Positions 15,876 through 24,664 of a DNA stretch of 64,000 nt are shown in pieces (the stretch's first letter is position 1; every line of letters begins with the position of its first letter). The DNA is taken from contig NZ_JAAHBP010000001.1 of assembly GCF_023184515.1 (NCBI RefSeq), positions 124,001 to 188,000 of the forward strand, given 5' to 3'. This DNA is from Streptomyces sp. D2-8 (GTDB taxonomy: Bacteria > Actinomycetota > Actinomycetes > Streptomycetales > Streptomycetaceae). The position numbers and the translations under genes are program-made. The notes beneath the pieces were generated by a model. The model did not search any database and had not been told where the DNA came from. It saw only the letters and a list, made by a program, of their open reading frames with translations.

Positions 15876-17648
15876 TTGACCGTGCGTCAGCCGCTGGAGA
15901 GCACGGCCCGGCTCCCGGGCCGTGCGGCGGACCGGATACTTCTGTGTACCACGCGCGAGGGCGGCGTCTGGACAGCCGTACTGGTCATTACTGCCGTCTT
16001 CTCGACCACGGCCCAGATCCTGTTCCCGGCCTTCCTCGGCAAGGCCCTGGACTCCGCACTCGACGGCGGCGCGGGCATCAGCGGGTGGGTGATCGGCTGC
16101 CTGGCGGCCGTCGTCGCCATGGCCGCGGCCGACGCCCTGTTCGAGCTTGCCGCCGGGGCCGGAGCCGCCCGCGGAACCGCCCTGCTGCGGCGCTCGATGC
16201 TCGGGACCCTGGTCTCGTGGACCGGGCCGGGCACACCCCGCACCACCGGCGGCGACCTGGTGAGCCGCATGGTCGGGGCCGCCGCCGAGGCCGGTGGTGT
16301 CGCGGCCGTCCTGGTCCGGGCGGCGCTGTCGGTCGTACCCGCCGCGGGCAGCGTCGTCGCCCTGTGGTTCATCGATCCCTGGCTCGCCGGCACCTTCCTG
16401 CTGGGCCTTCCGGCCGTCGTCCTCCTCCTGCGCGCGTTCACCCGCCGCATCTCCGACGTCTCCACCCGGTACCAGGAGACCCAAGGCCGTCTGGCGGCCG
16501 CGCTGCTGGAGGCCATCGGCGGGCGCCGTACCATCGCCGCCGCGGGCACGGCGGACGCCGAAGTCCGGCGGGTGCTGCGCGAACTGCCCGAGCTCAACCG
16601 GCTGGGACACGGCATGTGGCAGGCGCAGACCCAGGCCGCCGGCCGGACCGCCCTCATCACCCCGCTCCTGGAGATCGCGGTCCTGTCGGTGGCTGGATTC
16701 GCACTTGCCGACGGCCGCATCACCGTGGGCGAGATGCTCGCCGCTGCCCAGTACGTCGCCATCGGCAGCGGCCTCGGGATGACGACCATGCTGCTGGGCC
16801 GGCTGGCCAGGGCGCGGGCGGGGGCCGAGCGGGTCCGCGGCGTCCTGGCCCAGCCTGTCCTGGAGTACGGCGATCACCGGCTGCCGCCCGGACCGGGCCG
16901 CCTGGAACTGCGGGGCGTATCGGTCAGCGCCGGAGGCGAACGCGTCCTCGACGGCGTCGATCTGACGGTCCCCGGAGGCACCTGCATGGCCGTCGTGGGC
17001 ACGTCCGGCTCCGGGAAGTCGCTGCTGGCCGCCGTCGCCGGACGGCTGACGGACCCGGAGGCCGGGGACGTCACCCTCGACGGCGCGCCCCTGCGCGGGC
17101 TGACCCACCGCGACCTGCGGGCCGCCGTCGGCTACGCCTTCGAACGGCCGGTGCTCTTCGGCGAGACGCTGGGCGACGCCATCGCCCGCGGCACCGGACG
17201 GGCGGCCCGGCACGTACCGGCCGAGCGGATCGAGCGGGCGGCACGCGCCGCCGACGTCGACGGATTCGTCCGGCGGCTCCCGGACGAGTACCGGACCCCG
17301 CTGGCGGAGGCGTCCCTGTCCGGGGGAGAGGTGCAGCGCATCGGCCTGGCCCGGGCCTTCGCGCACACCGGCCGGGTGCTGATCCTCGACGACGCCACGT
17401 CCAGCCTGGATACCGTCACCGAACACCGCATCAGCGAGGTCCTCACCGGCGCCCTGCGCGACCGGACCCGGATCATCGTCGCCCACCGCGCGGCCACCGC
17501 CGCCCGCGCGGACGGCGTCGTATGGCTCGACCGCGGACGAGTGCGCCGCGTCGGCCCCCATCACGAACTGTGGGGCGGCGAACCGGAGTACCGGCAGGTA
17601 TTCCGCAGCGCGGACAGCGCGGATGCTCCCGGTAAGGAGCTGTCGTGA
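15876..17648 (+). CDS. ABC exporter half-transporter, first subunit (RamA/AmfB-like)
   Basis: A 590-residue fusion of a six-helix membrane domain (about 30-330) and an ATPase domain (about 345-580). The ATPase has Walker A VVGTSGSGKSLLAAVAG, signature LSGGEVQRIGLARAFA, and Walker B VLILDDATSSLD. The usual catalytic Glu after Walker B is Asp here, typical of the degenerate site of heterodimeric exporters; the next gene has the normal Glu. Together they should export the modified peptide. The start is probably TTG 15876, 6 nt after AGGGAGC; a GTG two codons on is possible. There is no peptidase C39 domain, so leader removal must occur elsewhere. Confidence 0.9.
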   Translation: MTVRQPLESTARLPGRAADRILLCTTREGGVWTAVLVITAVFSTTAQILFPAFLGKALDSALDGGAGISGWVIGCLAAVVAMAAADALFELAAGAGAARGTALLRRSMLGTLVSWTGPGTPRTTGGDLVSRMVGAAAEAGGVAAVLVRAALSVVPAAGSVVALWFIDPWLAGTFLLGLPAVVLLLRAFTRRISDVSTRYQETQGRLAAALLEAIGGRRTIAAAGTADAEVRRVLRELPELNRLGHGMWQAQTQAAGRTALITPLLEIAVLSVAGFALADGRITVGEMLAAAQYVAIGSGLGMTTMLLGRLARARAGAERVRGVLAQPVLEYGDHRLPPGPGRLELRGVSVSAGGERVLDGVDLTVPGGTCMAVVGTSGSGKSLLAAVAGRLTDPEAGDVTLDGAPLRGLTHRDLRAAVGYAFERPVLFGETLGDAIARGTGRAARHVPAERIERAARAADVDGFVRRLPDEYRTPLAEASLSGGEVQRIGLARAFAHTGRVLILDDATSSLDTVTEHRISEVLTGALRDRTRIIVAHRAATAARADGVVWLDRGRVRRVGPHHELWGGEPEYRQVFRSADSADAPGKELS

Positions 17649-19684
17649 GGGCTGAACCCCGGATCCTCCCCCTGCTCGCCGCCCCGCTGCGGGCCCGACC
17701 GGGCCGCCTGCTCGCGCTGGTTCTGTGGTCCTTGGTGGAGGCCGTTCCCGCCCTGCTCGCGGGCCAGCTCGTGGCCCGGGCGGTGGACGACGGTTTCGCG
17801 GCCGGCCGGCCCCTCACCGGGCTGGGCTGGCTCGCCCTGATGGGCCTCGGCGTCTTCGCCGGGGCATGGGGGACACGGCAGGCCTATCCGCTGCTCGCCG
17901 CGGTGGTCGAGCCCTTCCGGGACGACCTCGTGCGCACCGTGGCCGAGGGCTCCCTGCGGCAGGCGGTGGCGGGCCGGGCCGTCGACGCCTCGGGCGTGTC
18001 CCGGCTGACCCTCCAGGTCGAAATGGTGCGCGAGGCCTACGCCGGCGTGCTGATGGTCGTCCGCGGGTTCCTCCTCACCGTGGGCGGGGCTCTGCTCGGC
18101 ATGCTCTTCCTCGCGCCGCTGATCCTGCTGCTCGTCGTGCCGCCGCTGCTGGCGGGGATCGGGCTGTTCCTGATGCTGCTGCGCCGGATGGCCGGCGCGC
18201 AGCGCGACGCCATCGTCGCGGACGAGCGGGTCGCGGAAGCGGCCGGTGCCGCGACCGCGGCCGACCGGGACATCGTGGCCTGCGGTGCGGAGGACGGCGT
18301 ACGGGCGGACCTCGTGACACACATCGACGCCCAGGCGGCCGCCGCCCGCCGCCTCGCCGCCCTGATGCCGGCCCGCGTACTGTGCCTGGCCGTCGCCGGC
18401 TGGCTCCCCCTGCTCCTGCTGCTGGTCGCCGCCCCGGGGCTGCGCGCCGAAGGGCTGTCCGCCGGTGCCGTGCTGGGAGCGGCGACGTATGTGACGGGCG
18501 GACTGCAACCGGCGGTCCGGTCCCTCATCCAGGGCCTGGGCGGGAGCGGGCTGCGTCTGGTGGTGGCGTTGCGGCGGATCCATGAGGCGTATCCGTCGGG
18601 AGGCGGGGTGGCTGGGGGGTGGGGGTCGGGCGCACCTCGGGGGACGGGGGACTCTGCATGGGATGCCGGGGCGGGGGTTGCTGCGTCTGTCCGTGGGGGT
18701 GGGGCGGTGGCTGTTGCGTCTGCCTGTGGGGACGGGTCGGGGGCTGTTGCGTCTGCTAGTGGGGACGGGGCGGCGGCTGTCGCCGCTGCTCATGATGTCG
18801 AACCGGCCGTGATCGCCACCGCCTACGAGGCCGAACCGGCCGTGATCGCCACCGCCCATGACGTCGGACCGGCTGTGATCGCGACCGCCTACGACGTCGA
18901 ACTGACCGCCGTCACCTTCGCCTACGGCCCGCAGGCGGACCCGGTGTTCCGGGACCTCGACCTCACGCTTCCGGAGGGCGGGCATCTCGCGGTCGTCGGT
19001 CCGAGCGGTATCGGCAAGTCGACACTGGCCGGACTGATCGGCGGCACCCTGGAGCCGGACAGCGGCCTGGTCCGGCTCGGTGGCCGGCGGCCCGGTGCCC
19101 TGCCTCCCGCCGCCCTGTCCGCCCTGCGCGTCCTCGTGCCCCAGGAGGCCTACGTCTTCTCCGGCGACCTCGCCGAGAACCTGCGCTACCTGCGGCCCGA
19201 CGCGTCCGACGAGGACGTGAGGGCGGCGGTCGAGGCCGTCGGGGCCGGGTCGCTCGTTTCGCGGCTCGGGGGGATCGGCACCGTGATCGACCCCGCCGCG
19301 CTCTCTTCGGGCGAGCGCCAGCAGATCGCGCTGGTGCGGGCGTATCTGTCGCCGGCGCCCCTGGTGCTCCTCGACGAGGCGACCTGCCACCTCGACCCGG
19401 CCGCAGAGGCCAGGGCGGAGGAGGCATTCGTCAGGCGCCCCGGCTCCCTGCTCGTGATCGCCCACCGCATCAGCTCCGCGCTGCGCGCCCGGCAAGTACT
19501 CGTCCTGGACGGCGGCACGGTGGTGAGCGGCGCGCACGAAGAGGTCCTCGAACAGTCGGTGCTCTACCGGGACTTGGTGGGGCACTGGAGCGGAGACGGG
19601 CTGGTGCCGCGGACGGGGCCTGACGAGGCGGACGCGATGGCCCGACGCGGTGTCAGAGCCAGCCCGCCTCGGTCGCGATCCTGA
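17645..19684 (+). CDS. ABC exporter half-transporter, second subunit (RamB/AmfA-like) with repeat-expanded linker
   Basis: A 679-residue partner of the preceding exporter, GTGA-overlapped with it and preceded by AAGGAGCT. Membrane domain about 1-310; ATPase about 420-660 with Walker A VVGPSGIGKSTLAGLIGG, signature LSSGERQQIALVRAYL and a canonical Walker B LVLLDEATCHLD. Between them lies an unusual low-complexity linker (about residues 320-420) built from G/A/S-rich 11-residue units and then near-copies of EPAVIATAYEA. The linker adds about 90 residues compared with normal half-transporters. The gene end overlaps the convergent response regulator gene by 32 bp. Confidence 0.88.
   Translation: MRAEPRILPLLAAPLRARPGRLLALVLWSLVEAVPALLAGQLVARAVDDGFAAGRPLTGLGWLALMGLGVFAGAWGTRQAYPLLAAVVEPFRDDLVRTVAEGSLRQAVAGRAVDASGVSRLTLQVEMVREAYAGVLMVVRGFLLTVGGALLGMLFLAPLILLLVVPPLLAGIGLFLMLLRRMAGAQRDAIVADERVAEAAGAATAADRDIVACGAEDGVRADLVTHIDAQAAAARRLAALMPARVLCLAVAGWLPLLLLLVAAPGLRAEGLSAGAVLGAATYVTGGLQPAVRSLIQGLGGSGLRLVVALRRIHEAYPSGGGVAGGWGSGAPRGTGDSAWDAGAGVAASVRGGGAVAVASACGDGSGAVASASGDGAAAVAAAHDVEPAVIATAYEAEPAVIATAHDVGPAVIATAYDVELTAVTFAYGPQADPVFRDLDLTLPEGGHLAVVGPSGIGKSTLAGLIGGTLEPDSGLVRLGGRRPGALPPAALSALRVLVPQEAYVFSGDLAENLRYLRPDASDEDVRAAVEAVGAGSLVSRLGGIGTVIDPAALSSGERQQIALVRAYLSPAPLVLLDEATCHLDPAAEARAEEAFVRRPGSLLVIAHRISSALRARQVLVLDGGTVVSGAHEEVLEQSVLYRDLVGHWSGDGLVPRTGPDEADAMARRGVRASPPRSRS
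18600..18908 (+). repeat. in-frame tandem repeats encoding the exporter linker
   Basis: A G-rich part (about 18600-18785) includes roughly 33-bp units built around GCTGTTGCGTCTGC and GGGGACGGG. A second part (about 18790-18905) has three near-copies of a 42-bp unit around CCGTGATCGCCACCGCC. All units are multiples of three, so copy number can change without a frameshift. Confidence 0.75.
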
Positions 19685-20303
19685 TCGCGTCCACGCGGCT
19701 GCGGGCCTGGGTCTTCGCCACGGCGGAGGACAGATGATTGCGCACGGTCCCGACGGAGATGTAGAGCTGCGCGGCCACGTCCCGGGTCGACGCCCCCTGC
19801 GCCGTCAGCCGCAACACCGACACCTCACGCGGCGTCAGTGGATTCTCGGTCGCCGTCGCGGCCGCGAGGGCCAGCTCGGGATCGACCACCCGACGGCCTT
19901 GCGCCACTTGCCGGATGTCCTCCGCGAGCCGCGCGGTCGGGGCGTCCTTGCGAACGAAGCCGACGACCCTGGCCGAGAGGGCGCGGCGTACGTGTTCCGG
20001 CCGCGCGACGCTGGTCAGCAGCAGGGCGCGACAGGAGGGCAGCCGGGCTTGCAGCTCCACGGCAGCCGTGATCCCGTCGGTGCCGGGCAGGTCGATGTCG
20101 AGGACCGCCACGTCCGGCGGGGTGCGCAGGGCGGTGGGGACGATGAGGTCACCGTGGTCGACCGCCGCGACGATCTCCAGGTCGGATTCCTGGGACAACA
20201 ACGCGGTCAGCGCCTGACGGATCAGCGGAGCGTCCTCGGCCAGGAGCACACGAATACGGCGGGCGCCTCCGGATCTGCCGTGGCCCGTTTTCTCCTGCAG
20301 CAC
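19653..20303 (-). CDS. LuxR/NarL-family response regulator (RamR/AmfR-like position)
   Basis: About 216 residues. The receiver domain (about 17-130) is canonical: acidic pocket LAEDAP, phosphoacceptor Asp69 in VLDIDLPG, Lys in VGFVRKDAP. The C-terminal LuxR helix-turn-helix contains NPLTPREVSVLRL and STRDVAAQLYISVGTVRNHL. GTG 20303 is chosen because GGGGGG lies 7 nt upstream; the open frame extends to 20435. It converges on the exporter genes, as ramR and amfR do, so it is the likely pathway activator. The nearest possible partner kinase is at 8763-9962. The region just upstream has GTTCGAAC-like motifs, also seen before lanKC. Confidence 0.9.
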   Translation of the reverse strand: MLQEKTGHGRSGGARRIRVLLAEDAPLIRQALTALLSQESDLEIVAAVDHGDLIVPTALRTPPDVAVLDIDLPGTDGITAAVELQARLPSCRALLLTSVARPEHVRRALSARVVGFVRKDAPTARLAEDIRQVAQGRRVVDPELALAAATATENPLTPREVSVLRLTAQGASTRDVAAQLYISVGTVRNHLSSAVAKTQARSRVDAIRIATEAGWL

Positions 20304-20418
20304 GATGAGACCCCCCGTTGGTCGCGTCACGTTCGAACCAATGACATGTGACGTCGAACAGGCGAGCAAGAAGCAAACCGGCCACAAGGCGGCTTCACGG
20401 CGAAGGAAGCCCGTACAC

Positions 20419-20446
20419 GAAAAACGCCCTCCCAAGCGGGAGGGCG
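20419..20446 (-). terminator. Rho-independent terminator of tRNA-Arg
   Basis: On the minus strand a 9-bp stem (CGCCCTCCC / GGGAGGGCG, 20425-20446) with loop GCTT is followed by TTTTT (20420-20424). It starts 9 bp beyond the tRNA 3' end, the layout of an intrinsic terminator. Confidence 0.9.
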
Positions 20447-20454
20447 GAGACTTG

Positions 20455-20527
20455 CGCCCCCGGCAGGACTCGAACCTGCGGCCAAGCGCTTAGAAGGCGC
20501 CTGCTCTATCCACTGAGCTACGGGGGC
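20455..20527 (-). tRNA. tRNA-Arg (anticodon UCU)
   Basis: A 73-nt cloverleaf read on the minus strand: acceptor GCCCCCG pairing CGGGGGC, D-arm GCTCAGTGGATAGAGC, anticodon loop CTTCTAA giving TCT, T-arm GCAGGTTCGAGTCCTGC, discriminator G. The 3' CCA is not encoded. It reads AGA and, by wobble, AGG, both rare in this GC-rich genome. The 3' end faces the accessory region on the left. Confidence 0.95.
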
Positions 20528-20848
20528 CGGGTGTGGTGGCCTCTGTCGTGGTGCCCTGGTGTGGGCCGATCCGTGACGTTGCCGGAGACAAGGATAGGGC
20601 TCCCGCGTCCTTGCCCCTGTTGCTTCGCCTCCGTGGCTCGATGTGGAGGTTCGGTGAAGCGGTCCTGATAATCGCAGGCAGGTACGAATCGTGCACCGCT
20701 TTTGGCGTCAGAGACATCGGGTGTTGTGCACTCGTTATGCCTGGAGTGCGCCGGTGTCCCAGTCGTCCCTTCCATCCCTTGTGTTCTGTCGGCGCGCAGA
20801 CATGCTCATATGCTTCAGAATTCCCCTAAAATTGGGCATTCTTCACAT
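20528..20848. other. intergenic region between tRNA-Arg and the GTPase pair
   Basis: About 320 bp holding the promoters of the tRNA (minus) and of the GTPase operon (plus). An AT-rich patch at 20806-20848 precedes the GTPase start. The GTPase frame is open back to 20702, but that portion is rich in Cys and Ser and unlike the rest, so I treat it as untranslated. No repeat or further RNA gene was seen. Confidence 0.5.
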
Positions 20849-22456
20849 GTGGTGACCTTGGACGTACGGCCTCAGCTGCTCGACGCACTCTCCGCCCTGC
20901 GCGACCGTGTCGCCGCCGCACGCTTCCCGCTGCCCCTGGCGGGGGCCCCACGCGCGCGTGCCAACCGCGACGAACTCCTCGCGCAGCTCGACGACTACTT
21001 GGTGCCCCGGTTGCGGGACCCCGAAGCGCCGCTTCTGGCCGTCGTGGGCGGGTCGACCGGAGCCGGGAAATCGACGCTGGTGAACTCCCTCGTGGGACGG
21101 CGGGTCAGTGAGGCGGGCGTGCTGCGGCCGACGACACGCACCCCCGTGCTGGTGTGCCATCCGGAGGACCACCACTGGTTCAGCGGGATGAGGGTGCTGC
21201 CCGATCTCACCCGCGTGTGGGTGCCCCAGCAGGACTCCACCGACGACCTGCTGCTTCCCGGCGAGAACCCCGCGCGCGTGCTGCGCGTCGAGACCACCGA
21301 GACCCTCCCGCCCGGCCTCGCCCTGCTCGACGCGCCCGACATCGACTCCCTGGTCTCCGACAACCGCGTCCTGGCCGCCGAACTCATCTGCGCCGCCGAC
21401 ATCTGGGTCATGGTCACCACCGCCGCCCGCTACGCCGACGCCGTCCCCTGGCACATGCTGCGCACCGCCAAGGAGCTCGACGTCACCCTCGTGACCGTGC
21501 TCGACCGCGTGCCTCACCAGGTGGTGAACGAGGTGTCGCGGCAGTACGGGGCCTTGCTCACCAAGGCCGGACTCGGCGAAGTGCCGCGCTTCACCGTGCC
21601 CGAGCTGCCCGAGTCCGCCTGGGGCGGCGGGCTTCTGCCGGCCTCCGCCGTCGCCCAGTTGCGCACCTGGCTGATCCACCAGGCCCAGGATCCCGCGGCC
21701 CGGCAGCACGTCCTCGCCCGCACGGCGTACGGCGTCCTCGACTCCCTGAAATCCCGGATGCCCGAGCTGGCCGGCGCCGCCGCCGCGCAGTACGCCGCCG
21801 CACTGCGGCTCACCTCCGCCGTCGAGGGGGCGTACGACAGCGAGCACACGCGCGTGCGGGGCCGGTTGCAGAGCGGGGCGGTCCTCGCCGGGGACGCGCT
21901 CAAGCGGTGGCGTGCCTTCCCCCTGGACTGCACCGCCGGTGAACTCCTCGACGCGCTCGTGGAGAGCCTCAGTGCGCTGTTGCTGTGCGCCGTCACCGCC
22001 GCCGACGAGCGCGTCGACGACGCCTGGCGGCGCGAACCGGCCTCGGCCGCCCCGGAACTCGCCGCACGCGACACCGGCGCGGACAGCGCCGAGCACCGCA
22101 TCGGACTCGCCGTCCGGCGGTGGCGGCGGGAGCTCGAGGAACACGCCGAGGACGAGGTGCGCGAACTCGACCGCAACCTCGCGCCCGACCCCGAGCTGGT
22201 CGCCGCCCTGGTCGCCACCTCCCTGCTGGGCGGCCGCCGGGGCCGGATGGCCGGGGAGGGACTCGCCGAGCGGATCGGCGCCCACGGCGCACTGCGGCTG
22301 CGCGACCGGGCCGGGCGGCTGCTCACCGAGCACGTGGACCGCGTCCTGCACGCCGAACGCGAGCGCCGGCTCGCCCCGCTCGACGCGCTCGACGTCCACC
22401 CCGAGCCCCAGGCCGAACTCATCGCCGCGCTGTCCGTACTGCAGAAGGAGAGGTGA
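20849..22456 (+). CDS. dynamin/YfjP-like GTPase, first of a pair
   Basis: About 535 residues. A P-loop GTPase domain begins near residue 60: G1 [19 protein letters not shown], switch region [15 protein letters not shown], G3-like [11 protein letters not shown], and [12 protein letters not shown] at the G4 position, where the canonical NKxD is degenerate. The C-terminal half is helical with many Arg/Glu residues, resembling stalk regions of dynamin-like proteins. Function is unknown; the genes occur as a conserved pair in Streptomyces. The start is GTG 20849 or the GTG directly after it; an ATG at 20810 adds 13 residues. The stop lies 3 bp before the partner gene. Confidence 0.75.
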   Translation: MVTLDVRPQLLDALSALRDRVAAARFPLPLAGAPRARANRDELLAQLDDYLVPRLRDPEAPLLAVVGGSTGAGKSTLVNSLVGRRVSEAGVLRPTTRTPVLVCHPEDHHWFSGMRVLPDLTRVWVPQQDSTDDLLLPGENPARVLRVETTETLPPGLALLDAPDIDSLVSDNRVLAAELICAADIWVMVTTAARYADAVPWHMLRTAKELDVTLVTVLDRVPHQVVNEVSRQYGALLTKAGLGEVPRFTVPELPESAWGGGLLPASAVAQLRTWLIHQAQDPAARQHVLARTAYGVLDSLKSRMPELAGAAAAQYAAALRLTSAVEGAYDSEHTRVRGRLQSGAVLAGDALKRWRAFPLDCTAGELLDALVESLSALLLCAVTAADERVDDAWRREPASAAPELAARDTGADSAEHRIGLAVRRWRRELEEHAEDEVRELDRNLAPDPELVAALVATSLLGGRRGRMAGEGLAERIGAHGALRLRDRAGRLLTEHVDRVLHAERERRLAPLDALDVHPEPQAELIAALSVLQKER

Positions 22457-22459
22457 CCG

Positions 22460-24286
22460 GTGACCGCCGTCACTGACCAGGACCCCACCGAGCACGCCGA
22501 TCAGCCGGACGACGGCGCCCACAAGGCGAGGACCGCCGGCAGCCCCTTCCGCGGCGCCTCGGACGGCGAGCGCGCGGCGCGCACCGACTCCGCCGAGGCC
22601 TGGGACGACGGGCTCATCGCGCGCCGGGTCAACGAGACAGCCGAAGGAGACCGGTTCCCCATGACGGACAACCGCTCCGCCGTCCCGCCGACGGTGACCC
22701 CACTGGTGTACGAGGGGCCGCTGCGCTCCCGGCTCGAGGCCCTGCGCGAACTCGTGGGGCTCTCCCGCACCCGGCTCGACAGCCGGACCCTGTCGGAGGC
22801 CGGCCGGGTGCTCGACGAGGCGTCCGCGCGGCGCAGACTCTCCGGGCAGCACACCGTCGTCGCCATCGCGGGCGCCACCGGCAGCGGCAAGTCGCAGCTG
22901 TTCAACGCGCTCGCCGGGGTGACCATCTCGGAGACCGGCGTACGCCGTCCCACCACCGCAGCGCCCATCGCGTGCAGTTGGAGCGACGGGGGCGCCGGCC
23001 TCATCGAACGGCTCGGCATCCCGCCCCGGCTCCGCCGCCGGCCGCTGCCGAGCGCCGACGGCGAGTCGCCGCTGCGCGGACTCGTCCTGATCGACCTGCC
23101 CGACCACGACTCCGCGGCCGTACAGCACCGCAGGCACGTGGACCGCATCCTGGCGCTCGTCGACGCGGTCATCTGGGTCGTCGACCCGGAGAAGTACGCC
23201 GACGCCGTCCTCCACGAGCGCTATCTGCGGCCGATGGCCGCCCACGCCGAGGTCATGTTCGTCGTCCTCAACCAGATCGACCGGCTGCCCGGGGAGGCCG
23301 CCGAGCAGGTCCTCGACGATCTGCGGCGGCTCCTCGACGAGGACGGCATCGCCCTCGGCGAGTACGGCGAGCCGGGCGCGACCGTGCTCGCGCTGTCCGC
23401 GCTCACCGGGGACGGCGTCGGCGAACTGCGCGAGGCACTCGGCCAGTTCGTCTCGGACCGGGGGGCGGCGAACCGCCGTATCTCGGCCGACGTGGACATC
23501 GCCGCGGCCCGGCTGTGGCCCGTCTACGCCACCCAGCGGCGGACCGGGCTCAGCGAACAGGCCCGGGAGGAGTTCTCCGACCGGCTCGCGGACGCGGTGG
23601 GCGCCACGGCGGCGGGCGAGGCGGCCGAGCGGGCGTGGCTGCGCAACGCCAACCGGGCCTGCGGGACGCCCTGGCTGCGGCTGTGGCGCTGGTACCAGGA
23701 CCGCGGTGAGCCCACCACGGGCCGGCTCCCCTCGCGCACGCAGGCCGACGAGGAGGCCACCGCACGGCAGCGGGTCGAGCAGGCGGTGCGGACCGTGGCC
23801 GACCGGGCGTCGGCCGGGCTGCCCGCCCCCTGGGCGCAGGCGGTGCGCGAGGCTGCCGCTCGCGGCTCGCAGGGGTTGCCCGAGGCGCTGGACGAGCTGA
23901 CCGTGCGCGCGGGCGCACCGACGGGGCGGCCGCCGCGCCCCGGGTGGTGGCCGGTGGCCGTCCTCACTCAGGCGTCCATGACGATCCTGCAGTTCCTGGG
24001 CGGGCTGTGGCTGCTGGGTCAGATCATCGGGGTCATGTCGCCCAACCTGGGGGTGCCGGTGCTGCTGATGGTGATCGGCATCGTCGGCGGCCCGCTCATC
24101 GAGTGGAGCTGCCGGATGGCGGCCCGCGGCCCGGCCCGGCGCTACGGCCTGGAGGCGGAACGCCGATTGCGGGAGGCGGCGGCCGGATGCGGCAGGGCCC
24201 GGGTACTGGATCCGGTGGCGGCGGAACTGCTGCGGTACCGGGAGGTCCGGGAGCAGTACGGGAGGGTGGTGGGGGCGGGGCGGTGA
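22460..24286 (+). CDS. YfjP-like GTPase with C-terminal membrane helices, second of a pair
   Basis: A 608-residue protein. A disordered acidic N-terminus (about 1-75) precedes a GTPase domain with G1 AIAGATGSGKSQLFNALAG, G2 Thr in RRPTTAAPI, G3 LIDLPDHDSA and G4 VLNQIDRL. The C-terminal half is helical and ends in two hydrophobic helices (ASMTILQFLGGLWLLGQIIG and VLLMVIGIVGGPLI), which likely anchor it to the membrane. With the preceding GTPase it may form a heteromeric membrane-associated machine. The start GTG follows GGAGAGGTGA from the end of the first gene, so the pair is coupled. Confidence 0.8.
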   Translation: MTAVTDQDPTEHADQPDDGAHKARTAGSPFRGASDGERAARTDSAEAWDDGLIARRVNETAEGDRFPMTDNRSAVPPTVTPLVYEGPLRSRLEALRELVGLSRTRLDSRTLSEAGRVLDEASARRRLSGQHTVVAIAGATGSGKSQLFNALAGVTISETGVRRPTTAAPIACSWSDGGAGLIERLGIPPRLRRRPLPSADGESPLRGLVLIDLPDHDSAAVQHRRHVDRILALVDAVIWVVDPEKYADAVLHERYLRPMAAHAEVMFVVLNQIDRLPGEAAEQVLDDLRRLLDEDGIALGEYGEPGATVLALSALTGDGVGELREALGQFVSDRGAANRRISADVDIAAARLWPVYATQRRTGLSEQAREEFSDRLADAVGATAAGEAAERAWLRNANRACGTPWLRLWRWYQDRGEPTTGRLPSRTQADEEATARQRVEQAVRTVADRASAGLPAPWAQAVREAAARGSQGLPEALDELTVRAGAPTGRPPRPGWWPVAVLTQASMTILQFLGGLWLLGQIIGVMSPNLGVPVLLMVIGIVGGPLIEWSCRMAARGPARRYGLEAERRLREAAAGCGRARVLDPVAAELLRYREVREQYGRVVGAGR

Positions 24287-24664
24287 CGCTACGGCGGTGA
24301 GGTGCGGGGGCGGGGCGGTGGGGCCGCTACGGCGGTGAGACGCGGGGCGGGGCGGCGACTTTGGGGCGAGGCGGCTGTGACGGGCCGCAGGCGGTGCCGC
24401 CGTGGCTCCGGCGCGCCACCCGCCATCCGATACCCGCCACCCGATACCCGCCACCCGCGCTCGGCGTCTCCCTCGGGGGCGACGGGGCACCCACCCGGCG
24501 TCACCCCCTCGCGTGGCGGCGTTGTCCACAGGCGGGCGGTGCTCCACAGCGCTCAGCGGGCCCGGCCCGGCGGCGGCAGTCTGGCAGACGCAGCCGTACG
24601 GGACGGGCCCGTACGCGTGTCTGCCCGGTGCGGGTGCCGTGGTCCGGGCGAGGGAGGGTTCGCG
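24287..24664. repeat. 378-bp intergenic region with short direct repeats
   Basis: The left part repeats CGCTACGGCGGTGAG-like units within G-rich runs (about 24288-24345). A second tract at 24424-24456 carries tandem copies of CGATACCCGCCACC. It holds the ssbB promoter region. No gene is supported here. Confidence 0.6.

Noticed and set aside
15105..17564. Long minus-strand frames over lanKC, the precursors and the exporter
   Set aside because: Antisense shadows; the duplicated block in them just mirrors the two precursor genes.
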